NCBI RefSeq assembly: GCF_001042985.1 | Contig: NZ_JYKY01000012.1 | Location: forward strand, 62,001-126,000 | DNA: 64,000 bases | Origin: Pseudomonas lundensis | Lineage (GTDB): Bacteria > Pseudomonadota > Gammaproteobacteria > Pseudomonadales > Pseudomonadaceae | Direction: 5' to 3' | Shown: positions 1 through 6,315 of the stretch, piece by piece | Layout of the letters: every line of letters starts with the position of its first letter | Numbering within the stretch: the first letter of the stretch is position 1 | Notes under the pieces: model-generated | Told to the model about the DNA's origin: nothing | Databases searched by the model: none | Seen by the model: the letters and a program-made list of their open reading frames with translations, nothing else | Program-made: the position numbers and the translations under genes

Positions 1-483
1 GCCATCACCTACGGCGGTTTGGCGGCGCTGGGCGTTCTGGCCTACAAAGCCTACGGCAACTGGCAGGCCAGCCAGGGCACCGCGCCGCAAACCGAACCGC
101 AAACCATCGACCGCATTGCGCCTGTGCAAGTGGAACAGCACAGCCAGGCCATCCTCAAGGCGCTGGTCGCGGCGGCCAAAGCCGATGGCCACATCGACCA
201 CCGTGAGCGGCAATTGATCGAAGGCGAGTTCCACAAAATCAGTGGCGACTCGGGTCTGCAGGACTGGTTAAAAGCCGAGCTGAACAAACCGCTGGACCCG
301 GCCGAAGTGGCACGAGCGGCAAGCACCCCGGAAATGGCGGCCGAAATGTACATCGCCAGCGTGATGCTGGTGGATGAAGAACACTTTATGGAACGTGCCT
401 ACCTGGACGAACTGGCCAAACAGCTCAAGCTGGAGCCGGGGCTCAAGGCCGAACTTGAGCGTCAGGTTCACCAGGCGGCCTAG
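1..483 (+). CDS. DUF533/TerB-like protein, 3' part
   Basis: The reading frame is open from base 1, so the gene begins before the window. The visible 160 residues start with a short hydrophobic stretch (GGLAALGVLAYKAYGNW), the end of a glycine-rich membrane-associated segment typical of YebE/DUF533 proteins. After a linker rich in Gln and Pro comes an all-alpha TerB-like domain with the acidic motif AKADGHIDHRERQLIEGEF, a pattern that in this family resembles a metal- or acid-binding helical pair. It ends with TAG at 481-483. The function of the family is unknown, although it is often labelled tellurite resistance through the TerB fold. The ttg at 19 is unlikely to be the true start. Confidence 0.7.
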   Translation, partial: AITYGGLAALGVLAYKAYGNWQASQGTAPQTEPQTIDRIAPVQVEQHSQAILKALVAAAKADGHIDHRERQLIEGEFHKISGDSGLQDWLKAELNKPLDPAEVARAASTPEMAAEMYIASVMLVDEEHFMERAYLDELAKQLKLEPGLKAELERQVHQAA

Positions 484-845
484 CCGCCGTGTGCTGCACG
501 GGCGTGACGTCGCACTACGATTTGTACGCACGCAATTGCGGGAGGTTTCGTACAGGTTTGCTGAGTGATGAGGCTGTTCGGTCACGCCTATAGTTTGCGC
601 TCGCCCCTCGGGGCGACCGGGTTTGGCGACCTGAACAGGATTTTGGAAGCGTAATGGTTGTTGTATCTGGCGAAGCGTGTATTTTGCATCGCCATCCTTT
701 ATGGCTGCTGTGCGCGGGAGATCTTCGGGTCTGCCGGGTTTTCCTAGATTCTGCCGGTTCGCCAACCCGCGTACAGCAGCCACCTTTGATTTCGTTTGGC
801 GACGGGAAGTGGGTGGCCTAATCGCAAGATCTAGGAGTTGTCTCA
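484..845 (+). ncRNA. Hairpin-rich leader upstream of a small broken ORF
   Basis: This gene-free stretch is full of pairable segments. There is a perfect 7-bp hairpin at 601-616 (tcgcccc/ggggcga) and a 6-bp stem at 668-673 with 689-694. A 16-bp stem pairs 703-718 with 766-781, with one G-U pair if transcribed. Nested inside it at 719-732 is a hairpin closed by a C(UUCG)G tetraloop. A further ccacc/ggtgg stem lies at 780-784 with 812-816. A ribosome-binding site (taggag, 831-836 region) and ATG (846) follow. The arrangement suggests a structured 5' leader or a small RNA. No known RNA family was recognised, and the promoter was not identified. Confidence 0.45.
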
Positions 846-1293
846 ATGATTAAGTCCCCGTATATCCCGCTAACCGCTAACCGCTAACCGCTAACCGCTA
901 ACCGCTAACCGCTAACCGCTAACCGCTAACCGCTAACCGCTAACCGCTATCGACTGCACCATCCCCGCCTTGCTGATTGACCGAAACGCCCCGCTTGATG
1001 TGTTGCATGCCAATGCCACGGCCCGTGTGCTGGCGGTTACCCAATTGATGGAAACCTTTTCCAGCCGCGAGGTGCAGGAGGCAGATGCCGTTGACCTCAA
1101 GCATCTGGCAGCCACCGCAGCCGTGTTGCTGCGTGATGGATGTGATCTGCTCAATGTGTTGGGGTGGCGATTGCAGCCGAGTGGAGTCTTTGCAGACGGC
1201 GTTTTTAAACGCCATCTCCCCGGCCGTTTTGCGGCTACCACTCAAAACCTGAAAACACCCCAAAGGCCCTTTGCTGCTGCCACTCAAATGTGA
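846..1293 (+). pseudogene. Small ORF (DUF3077-like?) broken by a heptamer repeat tract
   Basis: A ribosome-binding site (aggag) precedes ATG at 846. The frame reads MIKSPYIPLTANR and stops at TAA 885-887 inside the heptamer tract. A second frame, open from 937 to TGA at 1291-1293, encodes about 115 residues of ordinary helical protein (for example LDVLHANATARVLAVTQL). It has no ATG near its beginning, only a ttg at 970 and a gtg at 1000. If the tract had a single CCGCTAA unit, the two parts would join into one uninterrupted frame starting at 846. The helical part loosely resembles short DUF3077-type Pseudomonas proteins, but that assignment is tentative. The last roughly 20 residues already run into the 42-bp repeats. 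A low level of restart at ttg/gtg cannot be excluded. Confidence 0.5.
867..949. repeat. Heptanucleotide tandem repeat (CCGCTAA)11
   Basis: Eleven perfect head-to-tail copies of CCGCTAA occupy 867-943, followed by a partial unit ccgcta at 944-949. Seven is not a multiple of three, so each gain or loss shifts the reading frame. Because three consecutive units pass TAA in every frame, no frame can read through three or more units. The tract lies seven codons after the ATG at 846. Perfect copies suggest recent expansion by slipped-strand replication. Confidence 0.95.
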
Positions 1294-1437
1294 GAACGCC
1301 GCAGAAGCCCCCTTGCTGCTGCCACTCAAACGTGTGAGCACCACAGAAGGTCTGTTACTGCTGCTACTCAACCTTGAGAACACCGCAGAAGGCCTTTTAC
1401 TGAGGCCACTCAACCCTGAGAACACCCCGCAAAGGCC
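1228..1437. repeat. Five imperfect 42-bp tandem repeats
   Basis: The anchor actcaa recurs at 1240, 1282, 1324, 1366 and 1408, exactly 42 bp apart each time. Each unit has the form (ctgctgcc)actcaa..tgagaacaccgcagaaggcc. The copies differ by substitutions but show no length change. Because 42 is 14 codons, both strands keep open frames with 14-residue periodicity (LPL(N/K)..EN at plus, FS.LSGSSK at minus). The first copy overlaps the end of the broken small ORF. The last copy runs into the left arm of the long inverted repeat. Confidence 0.85.
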
Positions 1438-1989
1438 CCTCACAGAAGGCCGAGCGCAGGGGGTATGACGGGGGTGACGAGGCAGGATGCCGAGACAGCC
1501 GTGCTGGGCCATGGATGGCCCGTCACGGCGTGCCCCCGTCATATCGCCGGAGCGAGGGCACCGTCGAGCCTAGGCGAGGCGGCCGTATGGCAGGGCAAGG
1601 CCTTTTTGGTTCCTTTTGTGGCTGTTTGACAAAAGGGACTCGCTGTAAGAGCGAAACCTATCGTTCAGTTAGACGCTGATAACGGATATGTACGCTCTGT
1701 TCCTGTTGAAACCACGGTGTACATATCCGTTTGATGTGTGAGGGCCTTCTACGGGTTCCGCCCTTACGGCGGCTCACTTTTGGCAAACAGCCCCAAAAGT
1801 AAGCAAAAGGTCCTTGCCCTGCCATACGGCCGTCTCGCTCTGGCTCGACGGTGCCTTCACTCCGGCACTGTTGCGGGGGCACGCCGTGACGGGCCATCCA
1901 TGGCCCAGCACGGCTGGCTCGGCTCCTGCCGACCCACCCCCGCAACAGCACCTGCGTTCAGCCTGCTGTGAGGGGCCTTTGCGGTGTGC
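1421..1989. repeat. Long imperfect inverted repeat with about 230-bp arms
   Basis: The left arm (about 1421-1663) and right arm (about 1742-1989) are near-complementary. Shared blocks include the outer cgcaaaggcccctcacag (1428-1445, complement near 1966-1982), the core gccgtgctgggccatggatg and its complement, ggccgtatggcagggcaagg, and ggctgtttg. The central spacer, about 80 bp, carries a nested perfect 13-bp inverted repeat: aacggatatgtac at 1681-1693 and gtacatatccgtt at 1719-1731. The whole element could form a very long hairpin. It resembles the intergenic inverted repeats common in fluorescens-group genomes, but the family was not identified. No transposase lies nearby. Confidence 0.75.
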
Positions 1990-2223
1990 CTGCAATCGCG
2001 TGGCAGCAGGGAGACTTTTCAAGATCAAGATCAAGATCAAGATCAAGATCAAGTTCACGAGCACGATCAAGATCCCTTAGGTGCTTCGCTCATCCGTTCG
2101 GGATGTAACCCTGTGTACGTTTTTTTAACTGATCCATGTGAGATCGGTCTCAAACCCCGTACGAATCCTCCCTTACCCTCGGCTATACTCCCCCTCATTT
2201 CAACGGCACCCCGAGGATCGACT
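1990..2223. other. wspA upstream region with a short AAGATC repeat
   Basis: Five perfect copies of AAGATC lie at 2021-2050, with degenerate copies continuing to about 2075. A small inverted repeat, tgaga-tcgg-tctca, lies at 2139-2152. A candidate -10 hexamer tatact is at 2184-2189, 34 bases before the wspA gtg, with no convincing -35 box. A Shine-Dalgarno-like sequence (gaggatcg) precedes the gtg at 2224. No other gene is seen here. Confidence 0.5.
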
Positions 2224-3846
2224 GTGAAGAACTGGACGTTACGCCAACGCATCTTGGCGAGCCTTGCCGTAATCATTGCCATCATGCTGTTGATGATCGT
2301 CGCGGCGTATTCACGCTTGGTCAAAATCGAAACCAGCGAAGACAAAGTCCGCACCGACTCGATCCCGGGCCTGTACCACAGCTCCATGATCCGCAGCGCG
2401 TGGGTCGACAGTTACGTGCAAACCCTGCACCTGATGAATGAAGGCGAGGGCCGTCCCCTGAGCAAGGACGAACAAGCGCTCTACACCTCTTACGAAACCC
2501 GCCTGGCCAACGAACTCGCCGGCTATCGCGCCACCATCAGCGGTGACGGGGATGAGACGTTGTATGAAGAGTTTGTCGCGCTGCATAAAAAATACGACCA
2601 GTCGCTGAATACGGTTCTCGCGCTGTTTGAAAAGAACGACATGCCCCAGGCCCGCACGGTGTTGAACGCGCAATTGACCCCCGACTGGAGCGCCGGTCGG
2701 GTGCAGCTCAATAAGGTGATTCAGGACAACCAGAACGCCGCGATCCGGGCCAGTAACAACATCTCCGATGCGGTGCTGACGGCTAAGGCCAGTATGTTGA
2801 TTTCGCTGGCCATTGCGGTGCTGGCGGCGGGGCTGTTGGGCTTTTTGTTGCTGCGCTCGATCATGTCGCCAATGCAGCGCATTGTCTCGATCCTTGAGGT
2901 CATGCGCTCCGGGGATTTGAGCAAGCGGCTGAACCTTGAGCGTAAAGATGAGTTCGGGGCCGTCGAAACTGGCTTCAACGACATGATGGCCGAGCTGACG
3001 GCGCTGGTGTCGCAGGCGCAGCGTTCTTCGGTGCAGGTCACCACCTCGGTGACCGAGATTGCCGCCACGTCCAAGCAGCAACAGGCCACCGCTACCGAAA
3101 CCGCCGCCACCACCACGGAAATCGGCGCCACGTCCCGCGAAATCGCGGCCACGTCTCGGGATCTGGTGCGCACCATGACGGAGGTCACGTCGGCCGCCGA
3201 TCAGGCGTCGATTCTGGCCGGTTCCGGCCAACAAGGGCTGGCGCGCATGGAAGACACCATGCACTCGGTCATGGGCGCCGCCGATCTGGTGAACGCCAAG
3301 TTGGCGATTCTCAATGAGAAGGCCGGCAATATTAATCAGGTGGTAGTGACCATTGTGAAGGTGGCCGATCAGACCAACCTGCTGTCGCTCAACGCCGCGA
3401 TTGAGGCCGAGAAGGCCGGTGAATACGGGCGCGGGTTTGCCGTGGTCGCCACCGAGGTTCGTCGTTTGGCGGATCAGACGGCCGTGGCCACGTATGACAT
3501 CGAGCAGATGGTGCGCGAGATTCAGTCGGCGGTGTCGGCCGGTGTGATGGGCATGGACAAGTTCTCCGAAGAGGTGCGCCGTGGTATGTCCGAGGTGCAG
3601 CAGGTGGGCGAGCAGTTGTCGCAGATCATCCATCAGGTGCAGGCGCTGGCGCCGCGGGTGTTGATGGTCAACGAAGGCATGCAGGCCCAGGCCACCGGCG
3701 CTGAGCAGATTAACCACGCGTTGGTGCAATTGGGGGATGCCAGTAGCCAGACCGTTGAGTCCCTGCGTCAGGCCAGCTTTGCCATCGATGAATTGAGTCA
3801 GGTGGCGGTCGGGCTGCGCAGCGGCGTTTCGCGTTTTAAAGTCTGA
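2224..3846 (+). CDS. wspA: WspA, methyl-accepting chemotaxis-type surface receptor
   Basis: This is the receptor of the Wsp pathway; it senses surface contact and controls the WspE kinase from the inner membrane. The 540-residue protein has a membrane helix at about 10-32, a periplasmic four-helix segment, a second helix at about 190-212, HAMP at about 213-265 and a cytoplasmic coiled-coil signalling domain. The hairpin tip near residue 386 (NLLSLNAAIEAEKAGEYGRG) is the conserved region that contacts CheW and CheA. The C-terminus lacks a CheR-tethering pentapeptide. The gtg at 2224 was chosen because it follows cgaggatcg and directly precedes the first membrane helix; the upstream extension is repeat DNA. 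It heads the operon. Confidence 0.93.
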   Translation: MKNWTLRQRILASLAVIIAIMLLMIVAAYSRLVKIETSEDKVRTDSIPGLYHSSMIRSAWVDSYVQTLHLMNEGEGRPLSKDEQALYTSYETRLANELAGYRATISGDGDETLYEEFVALHKKYDQSLNTVLALFEKNDMPQARTVLNAQLTPDWSAGRVQLNKVIQDNQNAAIRASNNISDAVLTAKASMLISLAIAVLAAGLLGFLLLRSIMSPMQRIVSILEVMRSGDLSKRLNLERKDEFGAVETGFNDMMAELTALVSQAQRSSVQVTTSVTEIAATSKQQQATATETAATTTEIGATSREIAATSRDLVRTMTEVTSAADQASILAGSGQQGLARMEDTMHSVMGAADLVNAKLAILNEKAGNINQVVVTIVKVADQTNLLSLNAAIEAEKAGEYGRGFAVVATEVRRLADQTAVATYDIEQMVREIQSAVSAGVMGMDKFSEEVRRGMSEVQQVGEQLSQIIHQVQALAPRVLMVNEGMQAQATGAEQINHALVQLGDASSQTVESLRQASFAIDELSQVAVGLRSGVSRFKV

Positions 3847-4361
3847 TGAGCGTGCCTCTCGCGCCGCGCGAAGCCGTCAAGGCGTCGAAGCAATGCCTGT
3901 TTCTGGTGTTTTTTATCGGCACCGAACGCTATGCCCTGCAAGCGGTGGACGTGGTGGAAGTGTTGCCGCGTTTGCCGCTCAAGCCCATTGCCCATGCACC
4001 GGCGTGGGTGGCCGGGGTGTTTGCTCATCGCGGGCAGATGGTGCCGGTGATTGATGTCAGTGCCATGACCTTCGGCCAGAGCGCCGTGGCCCGCACCAGC
4101 ACGCGTTTGGTGTTGGTGCGCCATCACGGTCACTTGCTGGGCCTGGTGCTGGAGCAGGCCAGTGAAACCCTGCGTTGTGAGACGGCGGATTTTCAGCCAT
4201 ACGGGCTGGATAACCGCGAGGCGCCGTATTTGGGGCCGGTGCGTAAAGACAAGGATGGCCTGTTGCAGTGGATTCGTGTGGATGACCTGTTGACGCCTGC
4301 CGTGCGCGGGTTGTTGTTCCCTGAACAGCACGTTGACCTGACCCGGCAGGCCCGCCCATGA
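3846..4361 (+). CDS. wspB: WspB, CheW-like adaptor
   Basis: A 171-residue single-domain CheW protein that should bridge WspA and WspE. The CheW beta-barrel begins around residue 17 (FLVFFIGTERYALQAVDVVEV) and contains the typical GVFAHRGQMVPVIDV strand pair. The ATG at 3846 overlaps the wspA stop (TGA 3844-3846) by one base, and the gene ends inside the wspC start, so translation is probably coupled. It is one of two CheW-like proteins in the operon; by position and lack of an extension it corresponds to WspB. Confidence 0.9.
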   Translation: MSVPLAPREAVKASKQCLFLVFFIGTERYALQAVDVVEVLPRLPLKPIAHAPAWVAGVFAHRGQMVPVIDVSAMTFGQSAVARTSTRLVLVRHHGHLLGLVLEQASETLRCETADFQPYGLDNREAPYLGPVRKDKDGLLQWIRVDDLLTPAVRGLLFPEQHVDLTRQARP

Positions 4362-5632
4362 GTGCCGATCAACGGTTTTTCGATTTTCTGAAACGGCGCA
4401 TCGGGCTGGATGTGGCGTCGGTGGGCCCGGCGATTATTGAGCGGGCGGTGCGTCAGCGCTGCACCGCGCTGAACATGCAGGATCACGATGAGTATTGGCA
4501 GCGGCTCAATGCCTCGGCCGACGAGCAGCAGGCGCTGATCGAGTCGGTGATCGTGCCCGAGACCTGGTTTTTCCGTTACCCCGAATCATTTGCCACGCTG
4601 GGTCGCCTGGCCCGCGAGCGGCTGGCCGCGCAAACGGCCCCGCGGGTGTTGCGTCTGTTGAGCCTGCCGTGTTCGACCGGCGAAGAGCCGTATTCGATAG
4701 CGATGGCGATGTTTGACGCCGGGTTTGCCGCGCACCAGTTCAGGGTCGAGGCGCTGGATATCAGCCCGCTTTCGATTCAGCGCGCCCAGCGTGCGGTGTA
4801 TGGCAAGAATTCGTTTCGCGGCCAGGACATCGGTTTTCGCGAGCGGCATTTCACCCTCGAAGCCGACGGGTATCACGTGTCGGCGCGGGTGCGTGAGCAG
4901 ATCGAGTTTAAGGTCGGCAATGTGCTGGACCCGGCCCTGACGGCGAGTCAGCCGCCTTATGATTTTGTGTTTTGCCGCAACTTGTTGATTTATTTCGACC
5001 TCAAAACCCAACAGCAGGCGCTCGACGCCCTCAAGCGTATGACGCGCCTTGACGGGGTGCTGTTCATCGGCCCGGCTGAGGGCAGTTTGCTCAACGGGCT
5101 GGGCATGCGTTCGATCAACGCCCCGCAATCCTTCGCCTTTTGTCACAGCCATGAACCGCCCGCCGTGTTGCCGAGGCCGGTTGAGCGTACAGCGCCGGTC
5201 AAACCCTTGCCGCTGCCGATGGCGCCGGTCAGTCGCCCGTTTGCGGCGCGCCCTCACACACCGCCCCCGCCGCCGGCTCAGGTCGCGCGTGTGCCCGACG
5301 AGGCGCCGCGCGGGGTGCTGGAGACCATTGCGCAGTTGGCCAATGAAGGCAAAAGCCGTGAAGCCCGCGCCTTGTGCGAACAGGCGTTGCAGCAGCATGG
5401 GCCGCAGGCTCAGGTGTTTTATTGGCTGGGCCTGCTCAGCGATGTCGAAGGCCAGACCGCACAGGCCCAAGGCTTTTATCGCAAGGCGTTGTACCTGCAA
5501 CCCCAACATGCCGAGGCGCTGGCGCATCTGGCGGCACTGCTGGCCTCGCAGGGCGATGTGGCAGGCGCTCAGCGTTTGCAGGCCCGGGCTGCGCGCAATG
5601 AGCGGGCCCTTCACAGTGAGCGCAAATCATGA
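4358..5632 (+). CDS. wspC: WspC, CheR methyltransferase with C-terminal TPRs
   Basis: This enzyme transfers methyl groups from S-adenosylmethionine to glutamates of WspA and so keeps the pathway active. Its 424 residues comprise a CheR N-terminal helical part, the AdoMet fold with LSLPCSTGEEPYSIAMAMFD and FVFCRNLLIYFD (roughly residues 95-215), a proline-rich linker and TPR helices from about 320 to 415 (QVFYWLGLLSDVEGQTAQAQ). The TPR tail is characteristic of WspC and may replace the missing tethering pentapeptide of WspA. It overlaps wspB and wspD through ATGA junctions. Confidence 0.92.
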   Translation: MSADQRFFDFLKRRIGLDVASVGPAIIERAVRQRCTALNMQDHDEYWQRLNASADEQQALIESVIVPETWFFRYPESFATLGRLARERLAAQTAPRVLRLLSLPCSTGEEPYSIAMAMFDAGFAAHQFRVEALDISPLSIQRAQRAVYGKNSFRGQDIGFRERHFTLEADGYHVSARVREQIEFKVGNVLDPALTASQPPYDFVFCRNLLIYFDLKTQQQALDALKRMTRLDGVLFIGPAEGSLLNGLGMRSINAPQSFAFCHSHEPPAVLPRPVERTAPVKPLPLPMAPVSRPFAARPHTPPPPPAQVARVPDEAPRGVLETIAQLANEGKSREARALCEQALQQHGPQAQVFYWLGLLSDVEGQTAQAQGFYRKALYLQPQHAEALAHLAALLASQGDVAGAQRLQARAARNERALHSERKS

Positions 5633-6315
5633 ACGGTCTGTCCGCCCAGAGTTTGATCCACACCGAAGCCCAGACGATTGATGATTGCTGGAACCGCATT
5701 GGCGTGTACGGCGATAAATCCTGCCCGCTGCTGCCAGCACACATTCATTGCCGTAATTGTTCGGTGTATGCGGCGGCGGCCACGCGTTTGCTCGATCGCT
5801 ATGCCTTTGTGCAGGACGAGCAGGACTTTGCTGCGCCGCAGGATCTTGAGCACGCCCACGCGACCCGTTCGCTGGTGGTGTTTCGCATGGGCGGCGAATG
5901 GCTGGCCCTGGCGACCCGTTGCCTGGATGAAGTTGCGCCTTTGCAGTCGATTCACTCGCTGCCGCACCAACGCTCCCGGGCCCTGATGGGCGTGGCCAAT
6001 GTGCGCGGCGCGCTGGTGCCCTGCCTGTCGCTGGTCGAGCTGCTGGGGCTGGACCCGACGGTGAGTGTCACGCCCGCGCAGCGGGTGATGCCGCGCATGC
6101 TGATTGTGGCCGCGCCCGGTGGGCCGGTGGTGGTGCCGGTGGACGAGGTCGATGGCATTCACAACATTGAAGAGCGTGTGCTCAATACCGCGTCGTTGTC
6201 GGGTGAACACACCAGCGCCGTTTTCACCCGGGGTGTCTTGCACTGGAAAACCCGCAGCCTGCGCTGGCTGGATGAAGAGCAGTTGCTCGGCGCGATTACC
6301 CGGAGCCTCACATGA
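5629..6315 (+). CDS. wspD: WspD, second CheW-like adaptor
   Basis: A 228-residue protein. An N-terminal extension of about 75 residues with a Cys-rich patch (KSCPLLPAHIHCRNCSVYA) precedes a CheW domain (about 80-225; LVVFRMGGEWLALATRCLDEV, GVANVRGALVPCLSLVEL). It should help assemble the WspA-WspE signalling array alongside WspB. The extension is typical of WspD and its role is not clear. ATGA overlaps join it to wspC and wspE. Confidence 0.9.
   Translation: MNGLSAQSLIHTEAQTIDDCWNRIGVYGDKSCPLLPAHIHCRNCSVYAAAATRLLDRYAFVQDEQDFAAPQDLEHAHATRSLVVFRMGGEWLALATRCLDEVAPLQSIHSLPHQRSRALMGVANVRGALVPCLSLVELLGLDPTVSVTPAQRVMPRMLIVAAPGGPVVVPVDEVDGIHNIEERVLNTASLSGEHTSAVFTRGVLHWKTRSLRWLDEEQLLGAITRSLT

Noticed and set aside
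1228..1437. Tandem repeats considered as a CRISPR array
   Set aside because: The units are contiguous, diverged 42-mers without unique spacers, and no cas genes are present.
940..1542. A 200-codon minus-strand frame with 14-residue repeats
   Set aside because: The periodicity follows from the 42-bp DNA repeats; the remainder is antisense to the broken small ORF, and no ribosome-binding site was seen.
1984..2223. Upstream extension of wspA to an in-frame start at 1984
   Set aside because: The extra 80 residues are encoded by hexamer repeats and unconserved DNA; the gtg at 2224 directly precedes the first membrane helix.
2311..3729. A 472-codon minus-strand frame across wspA
   Set aside because: His/Gln/Arg-rich shadow of the WspA coiled coil.
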